Shown here: positions 46,206 to 55,270 of the stretch, one piece after another
Numbering within the stretch: position 1 is the stretch's first letter
How the letters are laid out: every line of letters starts with the position of its first letter
NCBI GenBank assembly: GCA_963746325.1
Contig: CAVVBC010000005.1
Span: 186,001-250,000 of the forward strand
From: RPQJ01 sp963746325
GTDB lineage: Bacteria; Pseudomonadota; Gammaproteobacteria; Steroidobacterales; Steroidobacteraceae
Direction of reading: 5' to 3'
Length of the DNA stretch: 64,000 bases
Notes under the pieces: generated by a model
Seen by the model: the letters and a program-made list of their open reading frames with translations, nothing else
What the model was told of the DNA's origin: nothing
Databases searched by the model: none
Position numbers and translations under genes: made by a program

Positions 46206-47629
46206 GTGCGCTGGCCTCGCGCCGCAATGGCGGCTGGCAACGTCCGTGGCAGGTCGTTCGACACCGCACCGATGTGGCCCGCGCCCATCGTCAGCACCAC
46301 GTCGCCGTCGCGCACGATGCCGGCAAGCGCATCCGGCAACTCGTCGAGCGACTTGAGCAGTACGGGCTCGACGCGCCCGCGGGTGCGGATCGCGCGACAG
46401 AGCGACTTGCCGTCCGCCCCGGGGATCGGCGCCTCACCTGCGGGATAGACCTCGGCAACCACGAGGGCATCGGAGTCGGCGAGCACCTGCGCGAACTCGT
46501 CGAGCAGGTCGCGCGTGCGCGAATAGCGGTGCGGCTGGAACACCAGCACGACACGGCGGTCCGGCCAGCCCTGGCGCGCGGCCTCGACGGTCGCCGCGAT
46601 TTCGGTCGGGTGATGACCGTAGTCGTCGACGATCGTGACCCTCCCGGCGCTGCTGTCGACGTCGGCGATCCATTGCAACCGCCGCTCGATGCCCTGGAAA
46701 CCGGCAAGCGCGCGCTGGATGGCCCCGTCTTCGATTTCGAGCTCGGTCGCGACCGTGATGACAGCGAGCGCGTTCAGCACGTTGTGGCGGCCCGGCAGGT
46801 TCAGCGTCACCGGCAGCGGCGGCGCGCCGCCGGGGCGCAGGACCGTGAACTTCGACTGACCCGCGTGCCGCTCGACATCGACTGCGCGCACGTCGGCGCC
46901 AGCCTCGAAGCCGTAGGTCACGTAGGGTCGCGCGATGTCCGGAATCAAAGCGCGCGCGTTCGCGTCGTCGTTGCAGATCACGGCCAGGCCGTAGAACGGC
47001 AGGTTGTGCAGGAAGTCGACGAAGCTGAGCTTCAGCTTGCCGAAATCGCCGCCGTGCGTGCCGAGGTGGTCGGCGTCGACGTTGGTGACGATCGCGATCA
47101 TCGGCTGCAGGTGCGTGAAGGACGCATCGCTCTCGTCCGCCTCGGCTACCAGGAATTCGCCCGCCCCGAGGCGCGCGTTGCTGGCCGCGCTCTTCAGGCG
47201 CCCGCCGATGACGAAGGTCGGATCCGTGCCGCCTTCGGCCAGTACGCTTGCCATCAGGCTCGTCGTGGTCGTCTTGCCGTGCGTGCCCGCCACTGCGATC
47301 GAATAGCGGAAACGCATCAGCTCGCCGAGCATCTCGGCGCGCTTCACCACCGGGACGCGTTCGGCCAGCGCCCGCGCCACCTCCGGGTTCGCGGCGTTGA
47401 TCGCGCTCGAGACCACCACCACGTCGGCGCCGTCCACGTTCTCGGCCCGGTGCCCCAGCATCACCCGCGCGCCGAGCTGCTGCAGCCGCTCGGTCGCTTC
47501 ACCGTGCTTCAGGTCCGAGCCCTGCACGGCATAGCCCAGGTTGAGCAGCACCTCGGCGATGCCCGACATGCCGCTGCCGCCGATGCCGACGAAGTGGATC
47601 ACGTGGATCCGGCGCATGCGATCCTTCAT
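46202..47629 (-). CDS. murC: UDP-N-acetylmuramate-L-alanine ligase
   Basis: Adds L-Ala to UDP-MurNAc. 475 residues. N-terminal Rossmann GIGGSGMSGIAEVLLNLGY, ATP loop AGTHGKTTTTSLMASVL, carbamylated-Lys region and NLPGRHNVLNALA, C-terminal IVDDYGHHPTEIAATVEAAR. Complete and typical. Overlaps murG and ddl by four bases at each side. Confidence 0.97.
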   Translation of the reverse strand: MKDRMRRIHVIHFVGIGGSGMSGIAEVLLNLGYAVQGSDLKHGEATERLQQLGARVMLGHRAENVDGADVVVVSSAINAANPEVARALAERVPVVKRAEMLGELMRFRYSIAVAGTHGKTTTTSLMASVLAEGGTDPTFVIGGRLKSAASNARLGAGEFLVAEADESDASFTHLQPMIAIVTNVDADHLGTHGGDFGKLKLSFVDFLHNLPFYGLAVICNDDANARALIPDIARPYVTYGFEAGADVRAVDVERHAGQSKFTVLRPGGAPPLPVTLNLPGRHNVLNALAVITVATELEIEDGAIQRALAGFQGIERRLQWIADVDSSAGRVTIVDDYGHHPTEIAATVEAARQGWPDRRVVLVFQPHRYSRTRDLLDEFAQVLADSDALVVAEVYPAGEAPIPGADGKSLCRAIRTRGRVEPVLLKSLDELPDALAGIVRDGDVVLTMGAGHIGAVSNDLPRTLPAAIAARGQRT

Positions 47630-48717
47630 GCGGCCTCCCCTGCGGCCTGCATGCAGGCGGCGGCGAGCTTTTCATCCGCGTCGACGATTGCCGTCGCACG
47701 CGCGGCCGCGGCCATGCGCAGCAGCAGCGGCCGGCCCGGTTCGAGCAGCGCGCGCAGGATCGCTGCCAGCGACACCGGCGTCAGGTCGCGTTCGGGCAAC
47801 AGCCTGGCGCCGCCCGCACGCACGAGGAACTGCGCATTGCGCGTCTGGTGGTCGTCCACGGCCGCTGGAAATGGCACCAGCACGGCAGGCACGCCGGCTG
47901 CCGCGAGCTCGGCAATCGTCAGCGCGCCGGACCGGCAGACGGCGAGATCCGCCCAGCCGTACGCACTCGCCATGTCGTCGATGAAGGGCCGCACGTCGGC
48001 CTCGATGCCACGCGCGCGATAGGCCTGCACCGTCTCCTCGTGGTTGTGCCTGCCCGTCTGGTGCAACACCTCGGGTCGCAGCGCCACCGGCAATTCAGCG
48101 ATCGCTGCGGGCAGGACGGCGTTGAGGCGTGCAGCGCCCTGGCTGCCGCCGAACACGAGCAGTCGCACCGGACCCTCGCGTCCCGCAAGCCGGCGCTCCG
48201 GCGGCGCGATCGACACGATCTCCGGACGCACCGGGTTGCCGACGCGCTCGGCCCGGATCCTGCTGCCAAAACTGCCCGGAAATCCTTCGAGCACGCGCTT
48301 GGCGAAGCGGGCCAGCACTCGGTTGGTGAGGCCCGCAACCGCGTTCTGCTCATGCACCACCAGCGGCCGGCGCAGCAGCCACGCGGCGATGCCGCCCGGG
48401 CCTGATGCAAAGCCACCCGCGCCGAGCACGACCTGCGGCTGGTGCTTGCGAATCGCGCGCATTGCCTGGTTGATCGCCACCAGCAGGCGGAAGGGCGCGG
48501 CGAGCAGCGTCGCAATGCCCTTGCCGCGCAGACCGCCCACGCTCAGCCACTCGACGGGGATGCCCGCAGCGGGAACCAGGCGCGCCTCGATTCCCTGCTG
48601 CGTGCCCAGCCAGACGATGTCGTAGCCGTGACGCTGCAGGACGCGCGCCGTCGCGAGCGCCGGGAAGACGTGTCCACCCGTGCCGCCCGCCATGACCATC
48701 GCGACCTTGGCGCTCAT
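47626..48717 (-). CDS. murG: UDP-GlcNAc transferase MurG
   Basis: Peripheral membrane glycosyltransferase that makes lipid II from lipid I. 363 residues. AMVMAGGTGGHVFPALA is the N-terminal glycine loop, LGAGGFASGPGGIAAWLL contacts the membrane substrate, and LVFGGSQGAARLN and CRSGALTIAELAAAGVP form the donor site. The ATG overlaps the ftsW stop (ATGA). Confidence 0.97.
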   Translation of the reverse strand: MSAKVAMVMAGGTGGHVFPALATARVLQRHGYDIVWLGTQQGIEARLVPAAGIPVEWLSVGGLRGKGIATLLAAPFRLLVAINQAMRAIRKHQPQVVLGAGGFASGPGGIAAWLLRRPLVVHEQNAVAGLTNRVLARFAKRVLEGFPGSFGSRIRAERVGNPVRPEIVSIAPPERRLAGREGPVRLLVFGGSQGAARLNAVLPAAIAELPVALRPEVLHQTGRHNHEETVQAYRARGIEADVRPFIDDMASAYGWADLAVCRSGALTIAELAAAGVPAVLVPFPAAVDDHQTRNAQFLVRAGGARLLPERDLTPVSLAAILRALLEPGRPLLLRMAAAARATAIVDADEKLAAACMQAAGEAA

Positions 48718-49919
48718 GGGCGACGAGCCTCGCGCGGCATGCGCGACACCTTGCCGCCGCGACCTGCAGCCTGCGTGTCGTGATTGATCCGCAGCAGCAC
48801 GCCGAGCCAGCCGAGCGTGACGAGCATGCTGCTGCCGCCGTACGACAGCAATGGCAGTGTCAGGCCCTTGGTGGGCAGCAGGCCCATGTTGACGCCGATG
48901 TTCACGAGGGCCTGCAGCCCGATCCAGACGCCGATCGCCGCAGCGACATACGACTGGAACTGCTGGCCGGCCTGCGCCGCCTCGCGCGAGATCTTCAGCG
49001 CGCGCACCACCAGCAGCGCGAACAGGCCGATCACGACCACGACGCCGACGAAGCCGAATTCCTCGGCCAGCACGGCGAACACGAAGTCGGTATGGGCCTC
49101 GGGCAGGTAGAACATCTTCAGGACGCTCGAGCCGAGGCCGACGCCGAACCATTCGCCGCGGCCGATGGCGATCAGCGACTGCACCAGCTGGAAGCCGCTG
49201 TCGAACGGATCGCCCCAGGGGTCGAGAAAACCCGTCAGGCGTCGCAACCGATAGGGCGAGACGACGGCCAGCGCGGCGAGCGCCAGCGAGCCGAGCAAGA
49301 TCGGCACCAGCAGGTGCAGGATGCGCGCGCCCGCCAGGAACAGCACGGCGATGCCCGTGACCAGGAGCACCGTGGCCGCGCCGAAGTCGGGCTCGAGCAG
49401 CAGCAGCACCGCAGCGGCCCCGAGCACGGCGACCGGCACCATGAAGCCCTTGAAGTCCGCCCGCAGTTCGTCGGCGCGTCGCACCGCGTAGCTCGAGACG
49501 TACATCAGCAGCATCACGCGCGCCGCCTCGGACACCTGGAAGTTCATGAAGCCGAGCCGGATCCAGCGCCGCGATCCGTTGACGACGTAGCCGATGCCCG
49601 GCACCAGCACCAGCACCAGCAGTGCAAAGGCCCCGATCAGCAGCCACGTCGAGCGCTCGTCCCAGATGCGAGTCGGGATCGCGAGGCCGATGCAACCGGC
49701 CACGAGGCCCAGCCCGACATAGGTCAACTGGCGCTTGAAGTAGTGGAAGGCGTCGCCGGTGTCCCGTTCCGAGATGCCGATCGAAGCGGATGCCACCATC
49801 ACCAGCCCGATCAGCAGCAGCGCCGCGACCGCGCCGATCAGCCACGGGTCGAGCACCAGGCTGCGCGACTGGCCGCTCGAGCGCGCATAGCTGTTGACGG
49901 TCGAAGCCGGCGCGCTCAT
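48714..49919 (-). CDS. ftsW: FtsW, lipid II polymerase of the septum
   Basis: A 401-residue SEDS protein with about ten helices. Conserved segments include NGSRRWIRLGFMNFQVSEAARVM, LLEPDFGAATVLL with the catalytic Asp-containing EPDFG, and LTLPLLSYGGSSMLVTLGWLGVLLRI near the end. It works with FtsI in septal peptidoglycan synthesis. Flanked by murD and murG with ATGA overlaps. Confidence 0.96.
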   Translation of the reverse strand: MSAPASTVNSYARSSGQSRSLVLDPWLIGAVAALLLIGLVMVASASIGISERDTGDAFHYFKRQLTYVGLGLVAGCIGLAIPTRIWDERSTWLLIGAFALLVLVLVPGIGYVVNGSRRWIRLGFMNFQVSEAARVMLLMYVSSYAVRRADELRADFKGFMVPVAVLGAAAVLLLLEPDFGAATVLLVTGIAVLFLAGARILHLLVPILLGSLALAALAVVSPYRLRRLTGFLDPWGDPFDSGFQLVQSLIAIGRGEWFGVGLGSSVLKMFYLPEAHTDFVFAVLAEEFGFVGVVVVIGLFALLVVRALKISREAAQAGQQFQSYVAAAIGVWIGLQALVNIGVNMGLLPTKGLTLPLLSYGGSSMLVTLGWLGVLLRINHDTQAAGRGGKVSRMPREARRP

Positions 49920-51271
49920 GCGGCGAGACTCCTGACGGCCGCGGCGAACTCGTCGCCACGATGGGTGTAGTCGCGATACATGTCGAGGCTGGCGCATGCA
50001 GGCGACAGCAGCACCGTGTCGCCGTCCTGCGCAGCGGCCTGTGCGGCGCGCACGGCAGCGCCCATGTCCGCGGCGCGTTCGGTGCTGCAGATGCCCGCGA
50101 GTGTCGCGGCGAGCGCGGCTGCGTCGCGCCCGATCAGCACGACGTGCCGCACCTTGCCCCGAAAGGCCTCGCGCAGTTCCGAGAAATCCTGGTTCTTGCC
50201 GTCGCCGCCCGCGATCAGCACGAGCGGACCCGACATGCCCTGCACGGCTGCCAGCGTCGCGCCGACGTTGGTGCCCTTGGAGTCGTTGATGAACCGCACG
50301 CCGCGGATGTCCGCAACCCACTGCGAGCGATGCGGCAGGCCGCCGAACGCGCAGAGGGCTGCAAGCGCAGGCGCCAGCGGCAGGTCGAGCGCCTCGACCA
50401 TGGCGAGGGCCGCCATGGCGTTCGCTGCGTTGTGCAGTCCCTGCAGGCGCATCGACGAGAGCGGCAGCAGCGGCTCGCCCCGACGCACGATCATCGGCTC
50501 TGGCGCCTGCTCCAGCGTGTAATCGGCATCGCGCGACACCAGGCTGAACGACACGACCGCCTGCCCCGCGCGCGGCATCGTGCGCACCAGCGGATCGTCG
50601 GCGTTGATCACGGCAACGTCGCAACCGTCGAAGATCCGCGCCTTGGCGGCGGCGTAGTCCTCGAGGCTGGAATAGCGATCCATGTGGTCAGGCGTGACGT
50701 TCAGCACGGTGGCGGTCGCGGTGCGCAGGGAATGCGTGGTCTCGAGCTGGAAGCTCGACAACTCCAGCACGTACAGGCCGGGCGTGGGCTGCTGCAGCAG
50801 GTCGAGCGCAGGCTCGCCGAGGTTGCCGCCCGCCAGTGCGCTGCAGCCGCCCGCAGCGGCGAGCTCGGCGACGAGCGTCGTCACGGTGCTCTTGCCGTTG
50901 GTGCCGGTGACGGCCGCGACCGGTGCGGCCGCTTCGCGCGCGAACAGCTCGATGTCGCCGACGACGGGCAGTCCCCGCTCGAGCGCTGCGCGCACGACCG
51001 GTTCCTGCAGGGAGAGTCCCGGCGAGATCACGACCTGCGCCACGTCATCCAGCAGCCCGGCCGTGAAGGCGCCGGTGCGCAGTTCGGCCGACGGCACGCC
51101 GCTGCGCAGCTGGTCGACGCCGGGCGGCGTCACGCGCGTGTCGGCGACGCGCACGGCAAGCCCCTTGCGCTCCAGGTAGCGAGCGGCAGAAACGCCGGTG
51201 CGGCCCAGGCCGAGCACCAGCGCGCGGGTGCCGGCAGCGAGCGGAACGATGGTGTGCCCGGTTGCCGTCAT
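49916..51271 (-). CDS. murD: UDP-MurNAc-L-alanine-D-glutamate ligase
   Basis: Adds D-Glu. 451 residues. N-terminal ALVLGLGRTGVSAARYLERKG, ATP loop AVTGTNGKSTVTTLVAELA, then NVTPDHMDRYSSLEDYAAAKARIF and NDSKGTNVGATLAAV; C-terminal LSPACASLDMYRDYTHRGDEF. Complete. ATGA overlap with mraY upstream and ftsW downstream. Confidence 0.97.
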   Translation of the reverse strand: MTATGHTIVPLAAGTRALVLGLGRTGVSAARYLERKGLAVRVADTRVTPPGVDQLRSGVPSAELRTGAFTAGLLDDVAQVVISPGLSLQEPVVRAALERGLPVVGDIELFAREAAAPVAAVTGTNGKSTVTTLVAELAAAGGCSALAGGNLGEPALDLLQQPTPGLYVLELSSFQLETTHSLRTATATVLNVTPDHMDRYSSLEDYAAAKARIFDGCDVAVINADDPLVRTMPRAGQAVVSFSLVSRDADYTLEQAPEPMIVRRGEPLLPLSSMRLQGLHNAANAMAALAMVEALDLPLAPALAALCAFGGLPHRSQWVADIRGVRFINDSKGTNVGATLAAVQGMSGPLVLIAGGDGKNQDFSELREAFRGKVRHVVLIGRDAAALAATLAGICSTERAADMGAAVRAAQAAAQDGDTVLLSPACASLDMYRDYTHRGDEFAAAVRSLAA

Positions 51272-52351
51272 CGCAGCTTCAGCGTCGCCAGGCCGAGCAG
51301 CACGAGGATCACGGTGATGATCCAGAAGCGGACGATCACCTTCGGCTCGGCCCAGCCCTTGAGTTCGAAATGATGATGGATCGGCGCCATGCGGAAGATC
51401 CGCTTGCCGCGCAGCTTGAATGAAGCCACCTGCAGGATCACCGACACCGTCTCCATCACGAAGACGCCGCCCATGATGAACAGCACGAGTTCCTGGCGGA
51501 CGACCACCGCGATGACGCCGAGCGCCGCGCCGAGGGCGAGCGCGCCGATGTCACCCATGAATACCTGCGCCGGGTAGGTGTTGAACCAGAGGAAGCCCAG
51601 CCCCGCACCGAAGATGGCGGCGCAGATCACCAGCACCTCGCCCGCGCCGGCGATGTAGGGGATGCCGAGGTAGCCCGAGAACACCACGTTGCCCGAGGCG
51701 TAGGCAAACACGCCGAGCGCGCCCGCCACCAGCACCGAAGGCATGATGGCAAGGCCGTCGAGGCCGTCGGTCAGGTTCACCGCATTGCTCGAGCCGACGA
51801 TCACGAAGTACGTAAGCGGAATGAACAGCAGGCCGAGCGGCACCACCACGTTCTTGAAGAACGGCACGTACAGCGTGGTTTCGGCCGGAGCCTGCGCCGT
51901 CAGGTAGAGCGCGATGGCCGCGCCGAGGCCCGCCACGGACTGCCAGAAATACTTGTAGCGAGCGATGAGCCCGCGGGTGTTGCCCACCACCAGCTTGAGG
52001 TAGTCGTCCCAGAAGCCGATCAGGCCGAAGGCGACCGTCACCAGCAGCACGACCCACACGAACCGGTTGGAGAGATCCGCCCACAGCAGCGTCGCCGCCG
52101 TGATCGCCGCAAGGATCAGTGCGCCGCCCATCGTCGGCGTCCCGGCCTTGCTCAGGTGCGTCTGCGGGCCGTCGGAGCGGACGCGCTGGCCCGACCTGGT
52201 AATCCGCGAGCCAGCGGATCATGCGCGGACCGACCAGCAGCGAGATGGCCAGCGCCGTGAGCGCAGCGAGGATCGCGCGCAGCGTGAGGTACTGGAAGAC
52301 GTGGAAGCCCGATTGGTACTCGGCCAGCCAGGCAGTGACGTGGCGCAGCAT
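51268..52351 (-). CDS. mraY: MraY, phospho-MurNAc-pentapeptide transferase, frameshifted
   Basis: Makes lipid I at the inner membrane. The start (MLRHVTAWLAEYQSGFHVFQ, then LLVGPRMIRWLADYQVG) lies in one frame; the remainder (QRVRSDGPQTHLSKAGTPTMGG, then ADLSNRFVWVVLL, NAVNLTDGLDGLAIMP, GDIGALALGAALG and APIHHHFELKGW) in another. One extra C near 52189-52193 restores a normal 360-residue protein. Since MraY is essential and single-copy here, a sequence error is the best explanation. It starts one base after the murF stop. Confidence 0.92.
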
Positions 52352-53734
52352 CTAGTGCCCCCCGACCGACGGCGCGTCACCGGGCACCAGGGCCGCGACG
52401 ACGCGCTCGAGTCGATTGACGCGCGATCCCTTCACATAGATCGTCACGCCGTCGCGCAGCACGGGCTTCAGCGTGGCAACCACGTCGTCCGCGTTGGCAA
52501 ACCAGGAGGCGCCGACACCGAAGGATTCGACCGCAGGACGGGAACCCGCCCCGACTGCGAGCAGTCGCGTAACGCCGCACTCCCGCGCCAGCGCGCCCAT
52601 CTCGGCGTGCAGCTGCGGGCCGTCGGGTCCGAGTTCGGCCATCTCGCCGAGGACCAGCCAGCGCTCGCCGGGGATCCCTGCCAGCGCCCCGAGCCCGACG
52701 CGCAGCGAACCGGGGTTCGCGTTGTAGGCGTCGTCGATCAGCCGTGCGCCGTGCAGCGCCTGCTTGATCTGCAGCCGCCCGGACACCGGCTGCATTGCGC
52801 GCAGTCCGCGCTCGACCGCCGCGATGTCGGCCCCAGCCGCCATCGCCGCAGCCGTGGCAGCCAGCGCGTTCATCACGTTGTGCTCGCCGGCGAGCGCGAG
52901 TTCGATGACGCAGCTGCCGCCCGGCGTCGACAAGTCGAAGGTGGTGACGAATCCCGTGGCACCGAGCCCGGTGCGGACGTTGGCGGCCATCACGTCGGCG
53001 CGCTCGCGCAGGCCGAACGTGACGACCCGGCTGGCGTGCTGCGCGAGCCCGCGCCAGAACGCGGCATAGTGGTCGTCGGCATTGATCACGGCGGTGTCGC
53101 CCGGTCCCAGCGCCGCCAGCATCTCGCCCTTGCCGCGCGCCACGCCCTCGATGCCGCCGAACCCCTCGAGGTGCGCGGGGCCGGCGTTGATCACCAGCCC
53201 GATGTCCGGCTCGCCGAGCGCGGCGAGGTGCGCGATCTCGTGCTGGTGATTCGCGCCCATCTCGATCACGGCGCTGCGGTGCGTGTCCTGCAGGCGGCAC
53301 AGCGTGAGCGGCACGCCGATGTGGTTGTTGAGGTTGCCCTCCGTGACCAGGCAGGGGCCGAGCTGCGACAGGATCGCGCCGGTCATTTCCTTGACCGTGG
53401 TCTTGCCATTGCTGCCGGTGAGGGCCACGACCACGCCAGCGAACGAGCGCCGCCAGGCCTGCGCGAAATGGGCCAGGCCCGCGAGTGCATCGGGCACCAG
53501 GACCTGCGGCAGGTCGACATCGACCCTGCGCGCGACCAGCGCCGCGACTGCGCCACGCTGGGCGACGTCGGCGACAAAGTCGTGACCATCAAAGCGGTCG
53601 CCGCCGAGCGCGACGAACAGCGCGCCGGGTTCGATCGCGCGTGAATCGCTGAGCACGCGGTCGAACGCGACGTTCGCGCCGTGCAGCACCCCGCCGGCGG
53701 CCTGGGCCAGTGTGGCAAGGTCGCGCGTGATCAT
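52352..53734 (-). CDS. murF: UDP-MurNAc-tripeptide-D-alanyl-D-alanine ligase
   Basis: Adds D-Ala-D-Ala. 460 residues from ATG 53734 (MITRDLATLAQAAGG). ATP loop ALTGSNGKTTVKEMTGAIL, NLNNHIGVPLTL, GANHQHEIAHLA, AGEHNVMNALAATAAAM and DDAYNANPGSLRVGL are MurF hallmarks. A longer start seven codons upstream lies inside murE and is not needed. ATGA overlap with murE. Confidence 0.96.
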   Translation of the reverse strand: MITRDLATLAQAAGGVLHGANVAFDRVLSDSRAIEPGALFVALGGDRFDGHDFVADVAQRGAVAALVARRVDVDLPQVLVPDALAGLAHFAQAWRRSFAGVVVALTGSNGKTTVKEMTGAILSQLGPCLVTEGNLNNHIGVPLTLCRLQDTHRSAVIEMGANHQHEIAHLAALGEPDIGLVINAGPAHLEGFGGIEGVARGKGEMLAALGPGDTAVINADDHYAAFWRGLAQHASRVVTFGLRERADVMAANVRTGLGATGFVTTFDLSTPGGSCVIELALAGEHNVMNALAATAAAMAAGADIAAVERGLRAMQPVSGRLQIKQALHGARLIDDAYNANPGSLRVGLGALAGIPGERWLVLGEMAELGPDGPQLHAEMGALARECGVTRLLAVGAGSRPAVESFGVGASWFANADDVVATLKPVLRDGVTIYVKGSRVNRLERVVAALVPGDAPSVGGH

Positions 53735-55263
53735 GTCGCTGCCGCCCGCAGGCACGACTCGACCGCGGCGCGGTCGCTGAACGCGAGCGTCTCGGTGCCC
53801 ACGATCTGGTAGTCCTCGTGGCCCTTGCCCGCGACCACGACGACGTCGCCAGCCACGGCCTCGCCCAGCGCGGCACGAATGGCTTCGGCGCGGTCGGCGA
53901 TGACGAGCGCCGCGTCGGGCTCGCGCATCCCCGCCACGACCTGCGCGATGATCGCGGCCGATTCCTCGGTCCGCGGGTTGTCGTCGGTGACGATGCTCAC
54001 GTCGGCGCAGGCCTCGGCGATCGCGCCCATGAGAGGGCGCTTGCCCGCATCACGGTCGCCGCCGCAGCCGAACACGCAGAACAGCCTGCCTCGCGTGTGG
54101 GCGCGGGCCGCGTCGAGCACCTTGGCGAGCGCGTCGGGCGAATGCGCGTAATCGACCAGCACGAGCGGCTGCGTGCCGCCGCCAAAGGCCTCCATGCGCC
54201 CCGGCGGGGCCACACAGAGCGCCAGGGCCGCCAGTGCTTTCTGCAGCGGCACGTTCCAGCCGAGCAGGACGCCGAGCACTGCGAGCAGGTTCTCGGCATT
54301 GAATTCACCGATGAGCCGCGAACGCAGCAGACCCGCGCCCCAGCTGGTCGCAAGATTGATCGTCAGGCCGGTGGCGGTGGTGCGGAGTTCATTGACGCGG
54401 ATCCAGCCGGTGCCGCGCTCCGCCCAGACGTCGTTGGTCGTGGTGTAGACGATTTTCTCGACCGACGCGTCGAGCCGGTCGGCCAGGTCGCGGCCGAACG
54501 GATCGCGCACGTTGATCACGGCACAGCGCAAGCCGGGGGTGCGGAACAGGCGCGCTTTGGCGGCGCCGTAGGCTTCGAGCGTGCCGTGGTAGTCGAGGTG
54601 GTCGCGCGTCAGGTTGGTGAAGACGGCGGTGTCGAAGTGCACGCCGCTGACGCGCTCCTGGTCGAGCGCATGTGAAGAAACCTCGAGGCCCAGCGTCGCC
54701 GCGCCTGCGTCGCGTGCTGCAGCCAGTCGGCGCTGCACCGTGACCGCATCCGGCGTCGTGAGTCCGGCGTCGAGCACCTTGCGCGGATGCCCGTGGCCGA
54801 GCGTGCCGACGTACCAGCCCCGACGGCCGACGAAATCAGAGGCCTGCGCGAGCAGGTAGGCCGTCGTGGTCTTGCCGTTCGTACCCGTGATCCCCGCCAC
54901 GCGCAGGTCCGCCGACGGACTGCGGAAGAAGCGGTCGGCCAGCTCGCCGACGTGGCGGCCGAGGTGCGGAATCGCGATGGCAGCCACGCGCTCGGGCAGC
55001 GCGGGTGCTTCGAGGTCGGCACCGGGCTCCCACAGCACCGCGATCGCGCCGCGCTCCACGGCGGCGGCGGCGTGCAGCAGCCCGTGCGTGGTGCGGCCCT
55101 GGCAGGCGAGGAACACGCAGCCCGGCGTCGCGTGGCGACTGTCCTGCACGAGGTCCGTGACCTGCAGCCCATGGGGCGCAGCGACGTCGAACCCCTCGAG
55201 CAAGCGACCAAGAGTCATCTGGTAGCCAGAGCCTGTGGCGCGGGTGGTGCCTAGTGCGTTCAT
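53731..55263 (-). CDS. murE: UDP-MurNAc-tripeptide synthetase MurE (meso-DAP type)
   Basis: Adds the third stem residue. ATP loop GITGTNGKTTTAYLLAQ, NLTRDHLDYHGTLEAYGAAKARLF, VDYAHSPDALAKVLDAARA and the DNPRTEES motif, which marks the meso-diaminopimelate-specific enzyme and so a Gram-negative type wall. 510 residues from ATG 55263; a later ATG (MTLGRLL) would give the usual length and is also possible. Seven bases after ftsI. Confidence 0.94.
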   Translation of the reverse strand: MNALGTTRATGSGYQMTLGRLLEGFDVAAPHGLQVTDLVQDSRHATPGCVFLACQGRTTHGLLHAAAAVERGAIAVLWEPGADLEAPALPERVAAIAIPHLGRHVGELADRFFRSPSADLRVAGITGTNGKTTTAYLLAQASDFVGRRGWYVGTLGHGHPRKVLDAGLTTPDAVTVQRRLAAARDAGAATLGLEVSSHALDQERVSGVHFDTAVFTNLTRDHLDYHGTLEAYGAAKARLFRTPGLRCAVINVRDPFGRDLADRLDASVEKIVYTTTNDVWAERGTGWIRVNELRTTATGLTINLATSWGAGLLRSRLIGEFNAENLLAVLGVLLGWNVPLQKALAALALCVAPPGRMEAFGGGTQPLVLVDYAHSPDALAKVLDAARAHTRGRLFCVFGCGGDRDAGKRPLMGAIAEACADVSIVTDDNPRTEESAAIIAQVVAGMREPDAALVIADRAEAIRAALGEAVAGDVVVVAGKGHEDYQIVGTETLAFSDRAAVESCLRAAAT

Positions 55264-55270
55264 CGAGTGG